14,965 nt of DNA from the NCBI GenBank assembly GCA_022745215.1, contig JAIIWC010000047.1:1-14965 (forward strand). Direction: 5' to 3'. The number at the start of each line of letters is the position of its first letter. Position 1 is the first letter of the stretch. Below are positions 7,422-13,693 of this stretch, piece after piece. The position numbers were made by a program, and so were the translations under genes. Below the pieces are notes generated by a model that worked only from the letters and a program-made list of their open reading frames with translations, was not told the origin of the DNA and ran no database searches. The stretch comes from Collinsella sp. (lineage in GTDB: Bacteria; Actinomycetota; Coriobacteriia; Coriobacteriales; Coriobacteriaceae).

Positions 7422-8126
7422 TTATCGGTTGGAGTTTCTGTTGTAACGGGCCATAAGGTAGAGCAGCTGAATAATCGAGGTGAGCGCCGCCGCCACGTAG
7501 GTGAGCGCGGCTGCCGTCAGCACCTTCTTGGCACCGTTGACCTGCTTGGAACTCATGCCCGACTGCTCGATATACGCCACGGCGCGGCGACTGGCATCGA
7601 TCTCGACCGGCAGCGTAACCAGCTGGAACAGCACGCTAAACGAGAAGAAGATCAGTGCGAGAGTCGTGAGCCCCGCGATGTTCATGAACAGGCCCATGAG
7701 CAGCACGATGGTCCAAGTGTTCTGGGTAAAGTTGACGACCGGCACGAGGGCGGTGCGTACCTTCATCATGGCATAGCCGCTTTGACGCTGCGCGGCATGG
7801 CCTGCCTCGTGACAAGCGACAGCAACGCTTGCGACCGAGCCGCCCGAACGGTTGGCATCCGACAGATACAGGTTGTTGTCCTGCGGGTTGTAATGGTCAG
7901 TGAGCTCACCGGCGACACCCTTGATACCCACGGCACTGCAACCGTTGGCGTCGAGCATGCGGCGAGCGACCGTGGCACCCGTATCGCCGTCCGAGCGCAC
8001 CTTAGACCACGTCTTGTACGTCGAGTTGATATAGCTCTGCGCGGCAAGGCCAAGCACCGTGCAGACAAGAACAACCAGCAGGTACAGCGGGTCGATGCCA
8101 AAGCCGTATCCATAGTAATAAGGCAT
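7422..8126 (-). CDS. Membrane zinc metallopeptidase, YugP-like
   Basis: Membrane protein of 234 aa matching the YugP-like family of putative neutral zinc metallopeptidases in length and layout. A hydrophobic N-terminal segment (14-30) is followed by a soluble part with NNLYLSD. The zinc motif HEAGH is at 106-110 with the surrounding VACHEAGHAAQ, and hydrophobic segments lie near 125-170 and 200-225. The LPVEIDASRRA segment near 172-182 probably supplies a further zinc ligand (Glu175). The ATG at 8126 has a strong GGAGG site 7 nt upstream. It lies between rnd and xseA on the same strand. The physiological substrate of this family is not established. Confidence 0.88.
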   Translation of the reverse strand: MPYYYGYGFGIDPLYLLVVLVCTVLGLAAQSYINSTYKTWSKVRSDGDTGATVARRMLDANGCSAVGIKGVAGELTDHYNPQDNNLYLSDANRSGGSVASVAVACHEAGHAAQRQSGYAMMKVRTALVPVVNFTQNTWTIVLLMGLFMNIAGLTTLALIFFSFSVLFQLVTLPVEIDASRRAVAYIEQSGMSSKQVNGAKKVLTAAALTYVAAALTSIIQLLYLMARYNRNSNR

Positions 8127-8190
8127 GCGAATTCCTCCGAATCGAGTTACACGTTGGAGGCATTCTACCCACTCAGCAGACTAGGCTTCC

Positions 8191-9324
8191 CTATAACAAC
8201 TCAATCTTTCCGTCCTTCACGGTGAGTCCCATATTACCGGAAAGCAGATCGTCCAGGCGCGAGCCCACAAGCTCAAAACGCCAGCCTTCGCGCAGTGGAC
8301 TCTGCTCGGGGTGCTCAATATAGTCGGCCAGGTCATCGCGCGAGGCAATGACCGAGGTCGCCACGCCCGAGCGCTCAGCAACCAAGCGAATAAGCGCATA
8401 CATCAGGTCCGTCACGCTCTCAAGCTCCGGCGAAATCTGGCGATGCCCACGCACCATGAGCGGCAGACGATCGTGCGGGCAGCTCGCACCGCGCTTGATG
8501 GCCATGAGCGCGCCGTCCACGTCGCGCTCCCCCAGCTGATCGGTACCGCGGATGCTACGGAACTCCTCAACGCGCACGGGATTGCGCTTGACGAGCGCCA
8601 GCAGCGTATCGTCGGACATGACCCACTTGCGCGGGATGTTGCGGCGCTCGGCGCGGTCCTCGCGCCAGGCGGCGAGCTCGCGCGCAATGCCCAGCTGATG
8701 GCGGCTGCACGAGTTGATGCGCTTGACCTTGCGGAATGCCTCATGGCGGTCGGCGCGGTAGTGCGACTCGTCGGAAAGCGGGCGCAGCTCATCGAGCACC
8801 CAATCCACACGGCCCAGCTCGCGTAGGCGGCTCATCATCTCGGTATAGGCAACGATCAGATACTTGACGTCATCGATTGCGTACTCAATCTGCTTATCGG
8901 TCAGCGGGCGGCGCGACCAATCGGTCAGCGACTCGGTCTTGGGCAATGAGACGCCGCAAAACGTCTGCACGAGCGCGCCGTAGGAAATCTGCTGGCGCTC
9001 GCCCAAAAAGGCGGCGGCCACCTGCGTGTCAAAAATGGGACGCGGCAGCACGCCCACGGTATGGAGCATAACCTCCATATCCTGCGAGCAGGCGTGAAAG
9101 ACCTTGATCACGCTCTCATCGCCCATAAGCTCGGCGAGCGGCGACAGGTCGTCGATCACCAGAGGATCGACCGCGACGCTCTCGGCGGGGGTGGCAATCT
9201 GGACCAAGCACAGGCGCGGGTGGAACGTGCGCTCGCGCAAAAACTCGGTATCGACGGCAATCGCGTCGAACTCACGGGCGCGCTGGCAAAAGTCGAGTAG
9301 AGCCTGATGTGTGGAAATGTACAT
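8191..9324 (-). CDS. rnd: Ribonuclease D
   Basis: 3'-5' exoribonuclease of the DEDD superfamily, acting in tRNA 3'-end maturation and stable RNA processing. It is 377 aa, typical for RNase D. The exonuclease domain carries AVDTEF (Asp25, Glu27), FHACSQDMEVM (Asp82) and YAIDDVKYL (Tyr148, Asp152), the three DEDDy motifs. An HRDC domain follows at about 195-275 (ARELAAWREDRAERRNIPRKWVMSD). The open frame extends to a GTG at 9360, but I chose the ATG at 9324 because MYISTHQALLDFC is the normal family N-terminus. Neither start has a strong ribosome binding site. It is divergent from the lipid kinase gene at 9423 and probably heads the minus-strand gene series. Confidence 0.93.
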   Translation of the reverse strand: MYISTHQALLDFCQRAREFDAIAVDTEFLRERTFHPRLCLVQIATPAESVAVDPLVIDDLSPLAELMGDESVIKVFHACSQDMEVMLHTVGVLPRPIFDTQVAAAFLGERQQISYGALVQTFCGVSLPKTESLTDWSRRPLTDKQIEYAIDDVKYLIVAYTEMMSRLRELGRVDWVLDELRPLSDESHYRADRHEAFRKVKRINSCSRHQLGIARELAAWREDRAERRNIPRKWVMSDDTLLALVKRNPVRVEEFRSIRGTDQLGERDVDGALMAIKRGASCPHDRLPLMVRGHRQISPELESVTDLMYALIRLVAERSGVATSVIASRDDLADYIEHPEQSPLREGWRFELVGSRLDDLLSGNMGLTVKDGKIELL

Positions 9325-9422
9325 ATCAACCCATCGAATAAGGTTAGGCCCGAAAAACACGGGTAGGATATCGGCATTGCCTTACAACTATACTCGGTTA
9401 GTCACAGAACGGGAACGTAAGT
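9325..9422. promoter_or_regulatory. Divergent rnd / lipid kinase promoter region
   Basis: The 98-bp gap between divergent genes holds TATACT on the plus strand at 9389-9394, which reads as AGTATA and overlaps a minus-strand TATAGT-like box (GAGTATAGTTG). Either could be a -10 for its gene. No strong -35 is seen, so exact start sites are uncertain. Confidence 0.4.
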
Positions 9423-10340
9423 ATGCGCTGCCTTATCATCCACAACCCGGCATCGGGCCCCAGCTCAGATGAAATCTACGCATTTACGCACGCCCTCGCG
9501 CAGGGCGGCGACGAGGTCGTGATGCGTTTTATCGGCGATGGCATGGAGCCCGAGGACGCCGTGGCAGACGTGCGCGAGTTTGATCGCGTGGTCGTTTCGG
9601 GCGGCGACGGCACGGTCTCCAACGTGCTCGATCAGATGCGCGGATGCGGTGTCCCCACGCTCATCTTCCCCTCCGGTACGGCCTGCCTGTTCTTCAACAA
9701 CATCGGCAATGCCCCCGAGGCGGCGGCGCTCGCCAAGGCCTGCCGTGCCGGTCGCACGGTCAAAGTCGACATGGGCGAGCTCTTTTGGCTCGACGAGGAC
9801 GGCAACGAGAAGCGCCACGGCTTTATCATCATCGCCGGCTCGGGCTTCGACGCCGAGATCATGATGAAGGCCGCTCCCACCAAAAACGACATCGGCGAGA
9901 TCGCCTACTTCCTCTCTGCGCTCGCCACGCCCAACCCCACGGTGGCGCACTTTACGATTGAGCATGACGGCATTGTCGAGGAGCTCGACGGCATCTGCTG
10001 CATGGCCGGCAACACCTCGGTCATCCAAAACGACATCAACCTGTTCCCCGACTGCCGCATGAACGATGGCATGGTCGACATTGCGGTCATCGAACCCGTG
10101 CGCACCGTGCAGCTGCTGCCTACTGTGATCACCGCTGCGCTTGACCCCGCCGGCAAGGTACTCGGGCGCCCGCAGTTCAAGATCATCCAGACCAAGGAAG
10201 CCAAGATCACCTGCACCCCGTCGCTGGGCATGCAGTTCGATGGCGAGATTATCTCCAGCAACTCGGGCATCTTTGGAGCCCGCGCGCTTCCGCAATGCCT
10301 CGACCTCATCGTCGACGAATTCTCACCGCTCGGAAAATAG
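9423..10340 (+). CDS. Diacylglycerol kinase-like lipid kinase (DAGK catalytic domain)
   Basis: Member of the DAGK_cat/YegS/BmrU family of ATP-dependent lipid kinases, 305 aa, about the usual length. The N-terminal NPASG (8-12), SGGDGTVSNVL (59-69) and FPSGT (82-86) form the nucleotide-binding site; GSGFDAEIM and the C-terminal FDGE fit the lipid-binding half. An oddity is that the usual GTxND after FPSGT reads GTACL, so the conserved Asn-Asp is missing, which could alter activity or substrate. The ATG at 9423 is preceded by GGGAACGTAAGT with a weak ribosome site. Its stop is 9 bp before the ATG of a 30-aa membrane protein, so the two are almost certainly cotranscribed. The true lipid substrate is unknown. 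Confidence 0.88.
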   Translation: MRCLIIHNPASGPSSDEIYAFTHALAQGGDEVVMRFIGDGMEPEDAVADVREFDRVVVSGGDGTVSNVLDQMRGCGVPTLIFPSGTACLFFNNIGNAPEAAALAKACRAGRTVKVDMGELFWLDEDGNEKRHGFIIIAGSGFDAEIMMKAAPTKNDIGEIAYFLSALATPNPTVAHFTIEHDGIVEELDGICCMAGNTSVIQNDINLFPDCRMNDGMVDIAVIEPVRTVQLLPTVITAALDPAGKVLGRPQFKIIQTKEAKITCTPSLGMQFDGEIISSNSGIFGARALPQCLDLIVDEFSPLGK

Positions 10341-10349
10341 GAGGACCCC

Positions 10350-10442
10350 ATGAACGACAATCCCCTGATCGGCTTTATTGTCATCGTCTTGGCCATGCTC
10401 GTCGGTTACGCCATCAACGTGATTCACCGCCGAAAGAAGTAA
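10350..10442 (+). CDS. Small single-pass membrane protein (30 aa)
   Basis: Starting at the ATG at 10350 there is a 30-codon frame with an excellent AGGAGG site 5-6 nt upstream, overlapping the end of the lipid kinase gene. The product has a short polar start (MNDNPL), one hydrophobic helix (about residues 6-25) and a basic HRRKK tail, so the C-terminus should lie inside the cell. It ends 34 bp before a perfect intrinsic terminator, making it the last gene of the lipid kinase operon. I recognise no family; it may be a microprotein partner or anchor for the kinase. Translation is strongly suggested by the ribosome site and position but not proven. Confidence 0.7.
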   Translation: MNDNPLIGFIVIVLAMLVGYAINVIHRRKK

Positions 10443-10475
10443 ATCCACATTGGTATGATATTCATCCAGTTATCG

Positions 10476-10525
10476 ACTCTCCCGCTGTTTATGCAAATCC
10501 TAAACAGCGGGAGAGTTTTCTTTTT
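10476..10525 (+). terminator. Intrinsic terminator of the lipid kinase operon
   Basis: Perfect 16-bp stem (10476-10491 with 10501-10516), 9-nt loop, followed by TTTTCTTTTT. It is the textbook end of the 9423-10442 transcription unit. Confidence 0.95.
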
Positions 10526-10704
10526 GAGCGCCGTCTAATGCTTTATTCAGCTACAGTAAATGCAGGGTGCCTTTATTTAACTAAAGCTATAAAATGAGTA
10601 TTATTATCCGTTCATCGTATATTTCTTCACGCTCATCGAGTAAAAGCTGTTGTCGAATGAATACTCTTTACACTTCCTTTAGGCTAGTAGATGTATTTAT
10701 TAGC
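10526..10704. other. AT-rich upstream region of the dipeptidase gene
   Basis: About 180 bp of clearly AT-rich DNA with several -10-like boxes (such as TATAAA near 10589) but no unambiguous -35/-10 pair. No gene is seen. The promoter of the 10751 gene should be here. Confidence 0.4.
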
Positions 10705-10734
10705 TGAAACTCCGTACGGTTTCGCGGGGTTTCA
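10705..10734 (+). promoter_or_regulatory. Hairpin in the dipeptidase 5' leader
   Basis: TGAAACTCCG (10705-10714) pairs with CGGGGTTTCA (10725-10734), 10 bp with one G-U pair and a 10-nt loop, ending 6 nt before the GGGAGGG ribosome site. Its loop side contains CCGTACGG, allowing an alternative small hairpin. A translational role is possible; not shown. Confidence 0.4.
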
Positions 10735-10750
10735 ACAGTTGGGAGGGATT

Positions 10751-12553
10751 ATGAGGTTTACTCATCCTGTCAACACGCTCAAGAAGCTCGGCTGCGGCCT
10801 TGCGTTTGGAGCAGCGGCCATCATGGCCATGCCGACTTCGGCGCTCGCCTGCACCCAGATCTACATGGGCAGCAAGCTCACGGCCGACGGCAACACGTAC
10901 TACGGCCGTTCCGAGGACTTCGGTCCGCGCTACATCAAGCACTTTGGCATTGAGCCCGCACACAAGGACGGCAACGAGTACACCTCGGTCGAGTCCGGTT
11001 TTGAGTACAAGTCCAAGGGCGCAACCTACCGCTACACCTTCGTTCGCGACAACCCCTCGCAGTGGGAAGATCGCTACGACGCATATTCCGAGGCAGGCAT
11101 CAACGAGAAGGGCGTCTCCTGCTCTGCCACGTTGAGCACCTCCTATAACGAGAAAGCCGAAGAGGCCGACCCCATCACCGAGGAGACTGGCATTGGCGAA
11201 TACAGCTATGCCAGCGTCATCCTAGGCGAGAGCGCCACGGCCCGCGAGGGCGTCGAGCTCCTCGGCAGCCTGATTGACGAGCAGGGCGTCTGCTCCAACG
11301 ACCAGATCATCATCGCCGACAGCACCGAGACCTGGCTGTTCGCCGCGCTTTCCGGCCATCAGTGGATTGCCATGAAGCTCGCCGATGATATCGCCTCGCT
11401 CAACCCCAACATCGGCAACCTCACCTATAACGTCAACCTCGATGACACCGAGAACTGTCTCCATTCCGAGGGCATTGAGTCCATGCCTAAGGAGAAGGGC
11501 TTTGCCGAGTACACCGACGGCAAGTTCGACGTCGCCAAGACCTACGGCGAGGAGATCAGCGAGGCCGGTATGCACCAGTGGTCGCGCTATATCCAGGGTC
11601 GCGATTACTTCATGGCTCCGCTTGCTGAGGGCACCGACTACGAGATCGTCAAGGACGAGCGCGAAGACGCTCGCGCGACGACCGGCGCCCTGGTCCACGA
11701 GATGCAGCCGCTGTTCTTCCAGCCCGGCAAGTCCGACTGGAACACCTTTGAGATGATTCGTTCCTTCGCCGCTCGCGGCGAGAATGTCGCCGGCCTCAAC
11801 GCCAACACCGACGGCGCCTATGCCATCGGCTCCAACCGCAACACCGAGATCCACACCTTCCAGATCCGTCACGGCATGGATCCCGAGATCGCGACCATTC
11901 AGTGGGAGATGCTCTCCAACGCCGAGTTCTCCGTCGCCATCCCTCTCTACTCCGCACTGCTCACCGAGGTCAGCCCCTACTTCAGCGATCAGGATGTCTC
12001 CTTCGATCACTGCGAAGAGGAAGACGTCGTGAACAACGAGGAGCCCAAGAACTCCATCAACTACGTCCTCATGGACATCAACACGCTCGCCTATGAGAAC
12101 CGCGACCACTGCGCCACCGGCGTCCGCGCCTATCTCGACGCCCTGCAGAAGGAACTCATCGAGCAGAACCTGACCGTCGACGAGGCCATGCAGGCCGAAG
12201 AAGGCACCGAAGCCCGCACCGCCCTAGCCAACAAGGCCGGCAAGGCTGCAACCAAGAACACCTATGTTAAGTGCAAGGCCATGCTCGAGGAGATGCGTGA
12301 CTACCTCCAGGAGGGCGACTTCTCCGAGGAGTTCGTCCCGAGTGACTACGATGCCGACAACGACTGCCTGGTCGAGTCCATCACCTACGCCGACGAGGCC
12401 CTTTCCGATGAGGACGTGGCCGAGCCCGAGGCCGAAGAGGAAGAGGTCACCGAGGAGAAGTCCGAGGGCAACAACATGGCCGCCATGGCCGTTGGCGCCG
12501 TCGTCGTCATCGGTGTCTGCGCCTACGTGGTCTATCGTCGCAAGAAGGCCTAA
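10751..12553 (+). CDS. Secreted, membrane-anchored C69-family dipeptidase
   Basis: Predicted extracellular Ntn-type cysteine peptidase of 600 aa. I chose the ATG at 10751, which has GGGAGGG 3 nt upstream; an in-frame start at 10691 would put 20 odd residues before the signal peptide. Residues 1-33 form a Sec signal peptide (KK, a hydrophobic core, then SALA). Cleavage after ALA exposes Cys34, which heads CTQIYMGSKLTADGNTYYGRSED, the start expected of a mature C69 peptidase with Cys as N-terminal nucleophile. The body is typical of PepD-like dipeptidases. The end has an acidic stretch (about 555-575), a transmembrane helix (576-594) and YRRKKA, tethering the enzyme to the outside of the membrane without an LPXTG motif. 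It probably trims host- or diet-derived peptides; exact specificity is unknown. It lies alone between a terminator and the Trp leader region. Confidence 0.9.
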   Translation: MRFTHPVNTLKKLGCGLAFGAAAIMAMPTSALACTQIYMGSKLTADGNTYYGRSEDFGPRYIKHFGIEPAHKDGNEYTSVESGFEYKSKGATYRYTFVRDNPSQWEDRYDAYSEAGINEKGVSCSATLSTSYNEKAEEADPITEETGIGEYSYASVILGESATAREGVELLGSLIDEQGVCSNDQIIIADSTETWLFAALSGHQWIAMKLADDIASLNPNIGNLTYNVNLDDTENCLHSEGIESMPKEKGFAEYTDGKFDVAKTYGEEISEAGMHQWSRYIQGRDYFMAPLAEGTDYEIVKDEREDARATTGALVHEMQPLFFQPGKSDWNTFEMIRSFAARGENVAGLNANTDGAYAIGSNRNTEIHTFQIRHGMDPEIATIQWEMLSNAEFSVAIPLYSALLTEVSPYFSDQDVSFDHCEEEDVVNNEEPKNSINYVLMDINTLAYENRDHCATGVRAYLDALQKELIEQNLTVDEAMQAEEGTEARTALANKAGKAATKNTYVKCKAMLEEMRDYLQEGDFSEEFVPSDYDADNDCLVESITYADEALSDEDVAEPEAEEEEVTEEKSEGNNMAAMAVGAVVVIGVCAYVVYRRKKA

Positions 12554-12573
12554 GGCCCCAACATTCAAAGACA

Positions 12574-12603
12574 CGGGCGGGGAGGGCTGGACCGCTTCGC
12601 CCG
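12574..12603 (+). terminator. Possible weak terminator after the dipeptidase gene
   Basis: CGGGCG (12574-12579) pairs with CGCCCG (12598-12603), with an 18-nt loop and a short TTTT 12 nt further on. It is weak, but it is the only GC-rich hairpin close behind the stop codon. Confidence 0.3.
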
Positions 12604-12639
12604 CTCACCTCGCTTTTGCGGCCGGCGAGAAATGCTCTC

Positions 12640-12662
12640 GAAATCTTTTCAAAAAAGATTTC
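12640..12662. promoter_or_regulatory. Perfect 10-bp palindrome just upstream of the Trp leader promoter
   Basis: GAAATCTTTT and AAAAGATTTC are perfect inverted arms around CAA. The right arm ends where the -35 of the leader promoter should begin (about 12660-12666). It could be a repressor operator, or a stem terminating upstream readthrough, although no U-tract follows. Confidence 0.5.
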
Positions 12663-12690
12663 CCCGCAAACACTTCGCTGTGCTATAGTG
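12660..12690 (+). promoter_or_regulatory. Promoter of the Trp leader / ECF operon
   Basis: TGCTATAGT at 12681-12689 is an extended -10 (TGn + TATAGT, 5 of 6 to consensus). The -35 position (12660-12666) reads TTCCCC or TCCCCG, which is weak, as often found with extended -10 boxes. The transcript should start near 12696, about 50 nt before the leader peptide. Confidence 0.6.
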
Positions 12691-12747
12691 CAGCGCAACA
12701 GCAACTAGGTGCGACCGCGCCATGGCATCACGAAAGGAGCCACCAAG

Positions 12748-12816
12748 ATGATGAACACGATGAACTCTCTCAACAACTGGTGGTGGCGTGATGCGAATAC
12801 GATCGGTCGACAGTGA
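12748..12816 (+). CDS. Trp leader peptide (22 aa, Trp-Trp-Trp)
   Basis: Short frame starting ATGATG with a perfect AAAGGAG site 8 nt upstream and ending in TGA. Residues 11-13 are three consecutive TGG codons in the context NNWWWRD, which is extremely unlikely by chance in such a short frame. Its position between a promoter and a terminator upstream of membrane transport genes marks it as a regulatory leader peptide, similar in style to the WWW leaders of actinobacterial trp operons. The peptide itself probably has no other role. Confidence 0.9.
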   Translation: MMNTMNSLNNWWWRDANTIGRQ

Positions 12817-12915
12817 GTCCCTCACGCCTGTTTTTGCGCTCTAGGTGATTGGAAGGCCTCCGGTTTCGACCGGGGGCCTTTTTCTATCTCGAGCCCGATC
12901 GCATTCGCATCACGC
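12786..12915 (+). repeat. Long inverted repeat bracketing the attenuator terminator
   Basis: 12787-12806, directly after the Trp codons, is complementary to 12895-12914 in 19 of 20 positions (single A-C mismatch at 12799/12902). Pairing can extend to 12786/12915 and, after a 2-nt bulge, to TCGA/TCGA (12807-12810 with 12889-12892). The terminator hairpin lies inside the loop. Confidence 0.8.
12853..12883 (+). terminator. Attenuator terminator with UUCG tetraloop
   Basis: 12853-12864 pairs with 12869-12880 over 12 bp (one G-U), capped by TTCG, and runs into TTTTTC. It sits 36 bp after the leader peptide stop and 80 bp before the first transporter gene. Confidence 0.93.
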
Positions 12916-12963
12916 GCCTCCGCTTTTCTCCTACACTTCCCCCTCCCGAAAGGAATTCCAGTC

Positions 12964-13539
12964 ATGTCTCAGAACACCACCGCCACCACCCAGCCCCGCA
13001 CCGTCCAGACCGCCGACCGCGGCAAGCTCGATGTTCGCGCCCTCGTCCTGCTCGCTATCCTGCTCGCCGCGGGCTTTATCCTCAACTTCACCGTCGGCAA
13101 GGCCATCTCGGGTATCTCGGGCGGCATGATCAGCCCCGAGTTCATCATCTCGGCCTTCTGCCTCACCATCCTGGTCGTGCGTCCTAACCTGGGCCAGGCC
13201 CTGGTCATTGGTTTGATCTCGGCCGCCGTGATCCAGATCACCACCACCTCGCCGTTTGTCGACTTTGCCGCCGAGGGCATCGCCGCCATGCTCATGGCCG
13301 CCATCGTTAACGCCGCCGGCGCGAAGGGCCAGGTCAAGCCCGCCATTGCTGTTGTTGCGACCTTCGTCACCACCTTTGTCTCCGGTGTCATCTTCATGGT
13401 TATCAAGATGGCCATGCTCGGCGTGGTAGGCGAGCTCGCCGCAGCCATGCTGCCCGTCGTTGCCATGACCGCCGTCTTTAACGCTATCCTGGTCGGCGCC
13501 CTCTACCTGCCCATCCAGAAGGCCCTCAAGCTCAACTAG
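12964..13539 (+). CDS. ECF-type S component S1, TrpP-like (probable tryptophan uptake)
   Basis: Integral membrane protein of 191 aa with about six hydrophobic segments (24-46, 58-74, 76-92, 103-118, 125-147, 155-183), the size and topology of an ECF transporter substrate-binding S component. Residues 30-45 (LAILLAAGFILNFTVG) and 83-95 (GLISAAVIQITTT) resemble the TrpP-type tryptophan transporter pattern, in which a small residue-rich helix is followed by TTT/TTS and Pro. The cytosolic N-terminal 20 residues are polar and unconserved. The ATG has AAAGGA 9 nt upstream. The Trp leader attenuator upstream is the main argument for tryptophan, and the downstream ATPase gene supports an ECF module. 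Substrate is inferred; other aromatic compounds are possible. Confidence 0.75.
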   Translation: MSQNTTATTQPRTVQTADRGKLDVRALVLLAILLAAGFILNFTVGKAISGISGGMISPEFIISAFCLTILVVRPNLGQALVIGLISAAVIQITTTSPFVDFAAEGIAAMLMAAIVNAAGAKGQVKPAIAVVATFVTTFVSGVIFMVIKMAMLGVVGELAAAMLPVVAMTAVFNAILVGALYLPIQKALKLN

Positions 13540-13558
13540 CACCCACGGCGCCCTGCCG

Positions 13559-13634
13559 CAAAGACTGTCCCAAACAACTAGCTTTTGGGGACGTTCTTAA
13601 ACGACTAGTCATTCAAGAACGTCCCCAATGACTA
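13559..13634. repeat. 76-bp hairpin repeat, copy 1
   Basis: It starts 19 bp after the S1 stop codon and matches 14286-14361 in 74 of 76 positions. It contains a perfect 14-bp stem (13585-13598 with 13615-13628) whose loop holds an almost palindromic ACGACTAGTCATT. GTCCCAAA at 13567-13574 can instead pair with the left arm (8 bp, one bulge). No transposase or open frame is inside. Confidence 0.9.
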
Positions 13635-13693
13635 CCTTCATTCCGAAGGTATAGGCATCGCTTTATCAAAAATCTCTCCGAAAGGAACCCATC

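Larger units (their letters stand above)
12696..12883 (+). promoter_or_regulatory. Trp-codon attenuator leader RNA
   Basis: A leader of about 190 nt joins a Trp-rich peptide (12748-12816) to an intrinsic terminator (12853-12883) ahead of the transporter genes. CGGTCGA at 12804-12810, inside the leader frame and 18 nt after the last Trp codon, is complementary to TCGACCG at 12867-12873, the loop and right arm of the terminator. This is a candidate antiterminator. Ribosomes stalled at the Trp codons would leave it free, while ribosomes reaching the stop codon (12814-12816) would cover it. CGACCG at 12712-12717 could also pair with the same segment. This layout fits ribosome-mediated attenuation, giving expression when charged tRNA-Trp is scarce; structures are read by eye. 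Confidence 0.75.

Noticed and set aside
10691..10750. Upstream in-frame start for the dipeptidase gene
   Set aside because: No ribosome site there, it spans the leader hairpin, and it would bury the signal peptide; the ATG at 10751 has GGGAGGG just upstream.
10835..10852. Lipoprotein signal at SALAC of the dipeptidase
   Set aside because: The lipobox needs a Leu-like residue at -3; here it is Ala at -3 and Leu at -2. The AxA pattern fits signal peptidase I, and the Cys is the expected nucleophile.
12703..12717. T-box-like string (TGCGACCGCG, close to the TGGnACCGCG core) upstream of the leader peptide
   Set aside because: The promoter at 12684-12689 leaves no room for a Stem I, no terminator or antiterminator follows directly, and the Trp-codon leader frame explains the region better.
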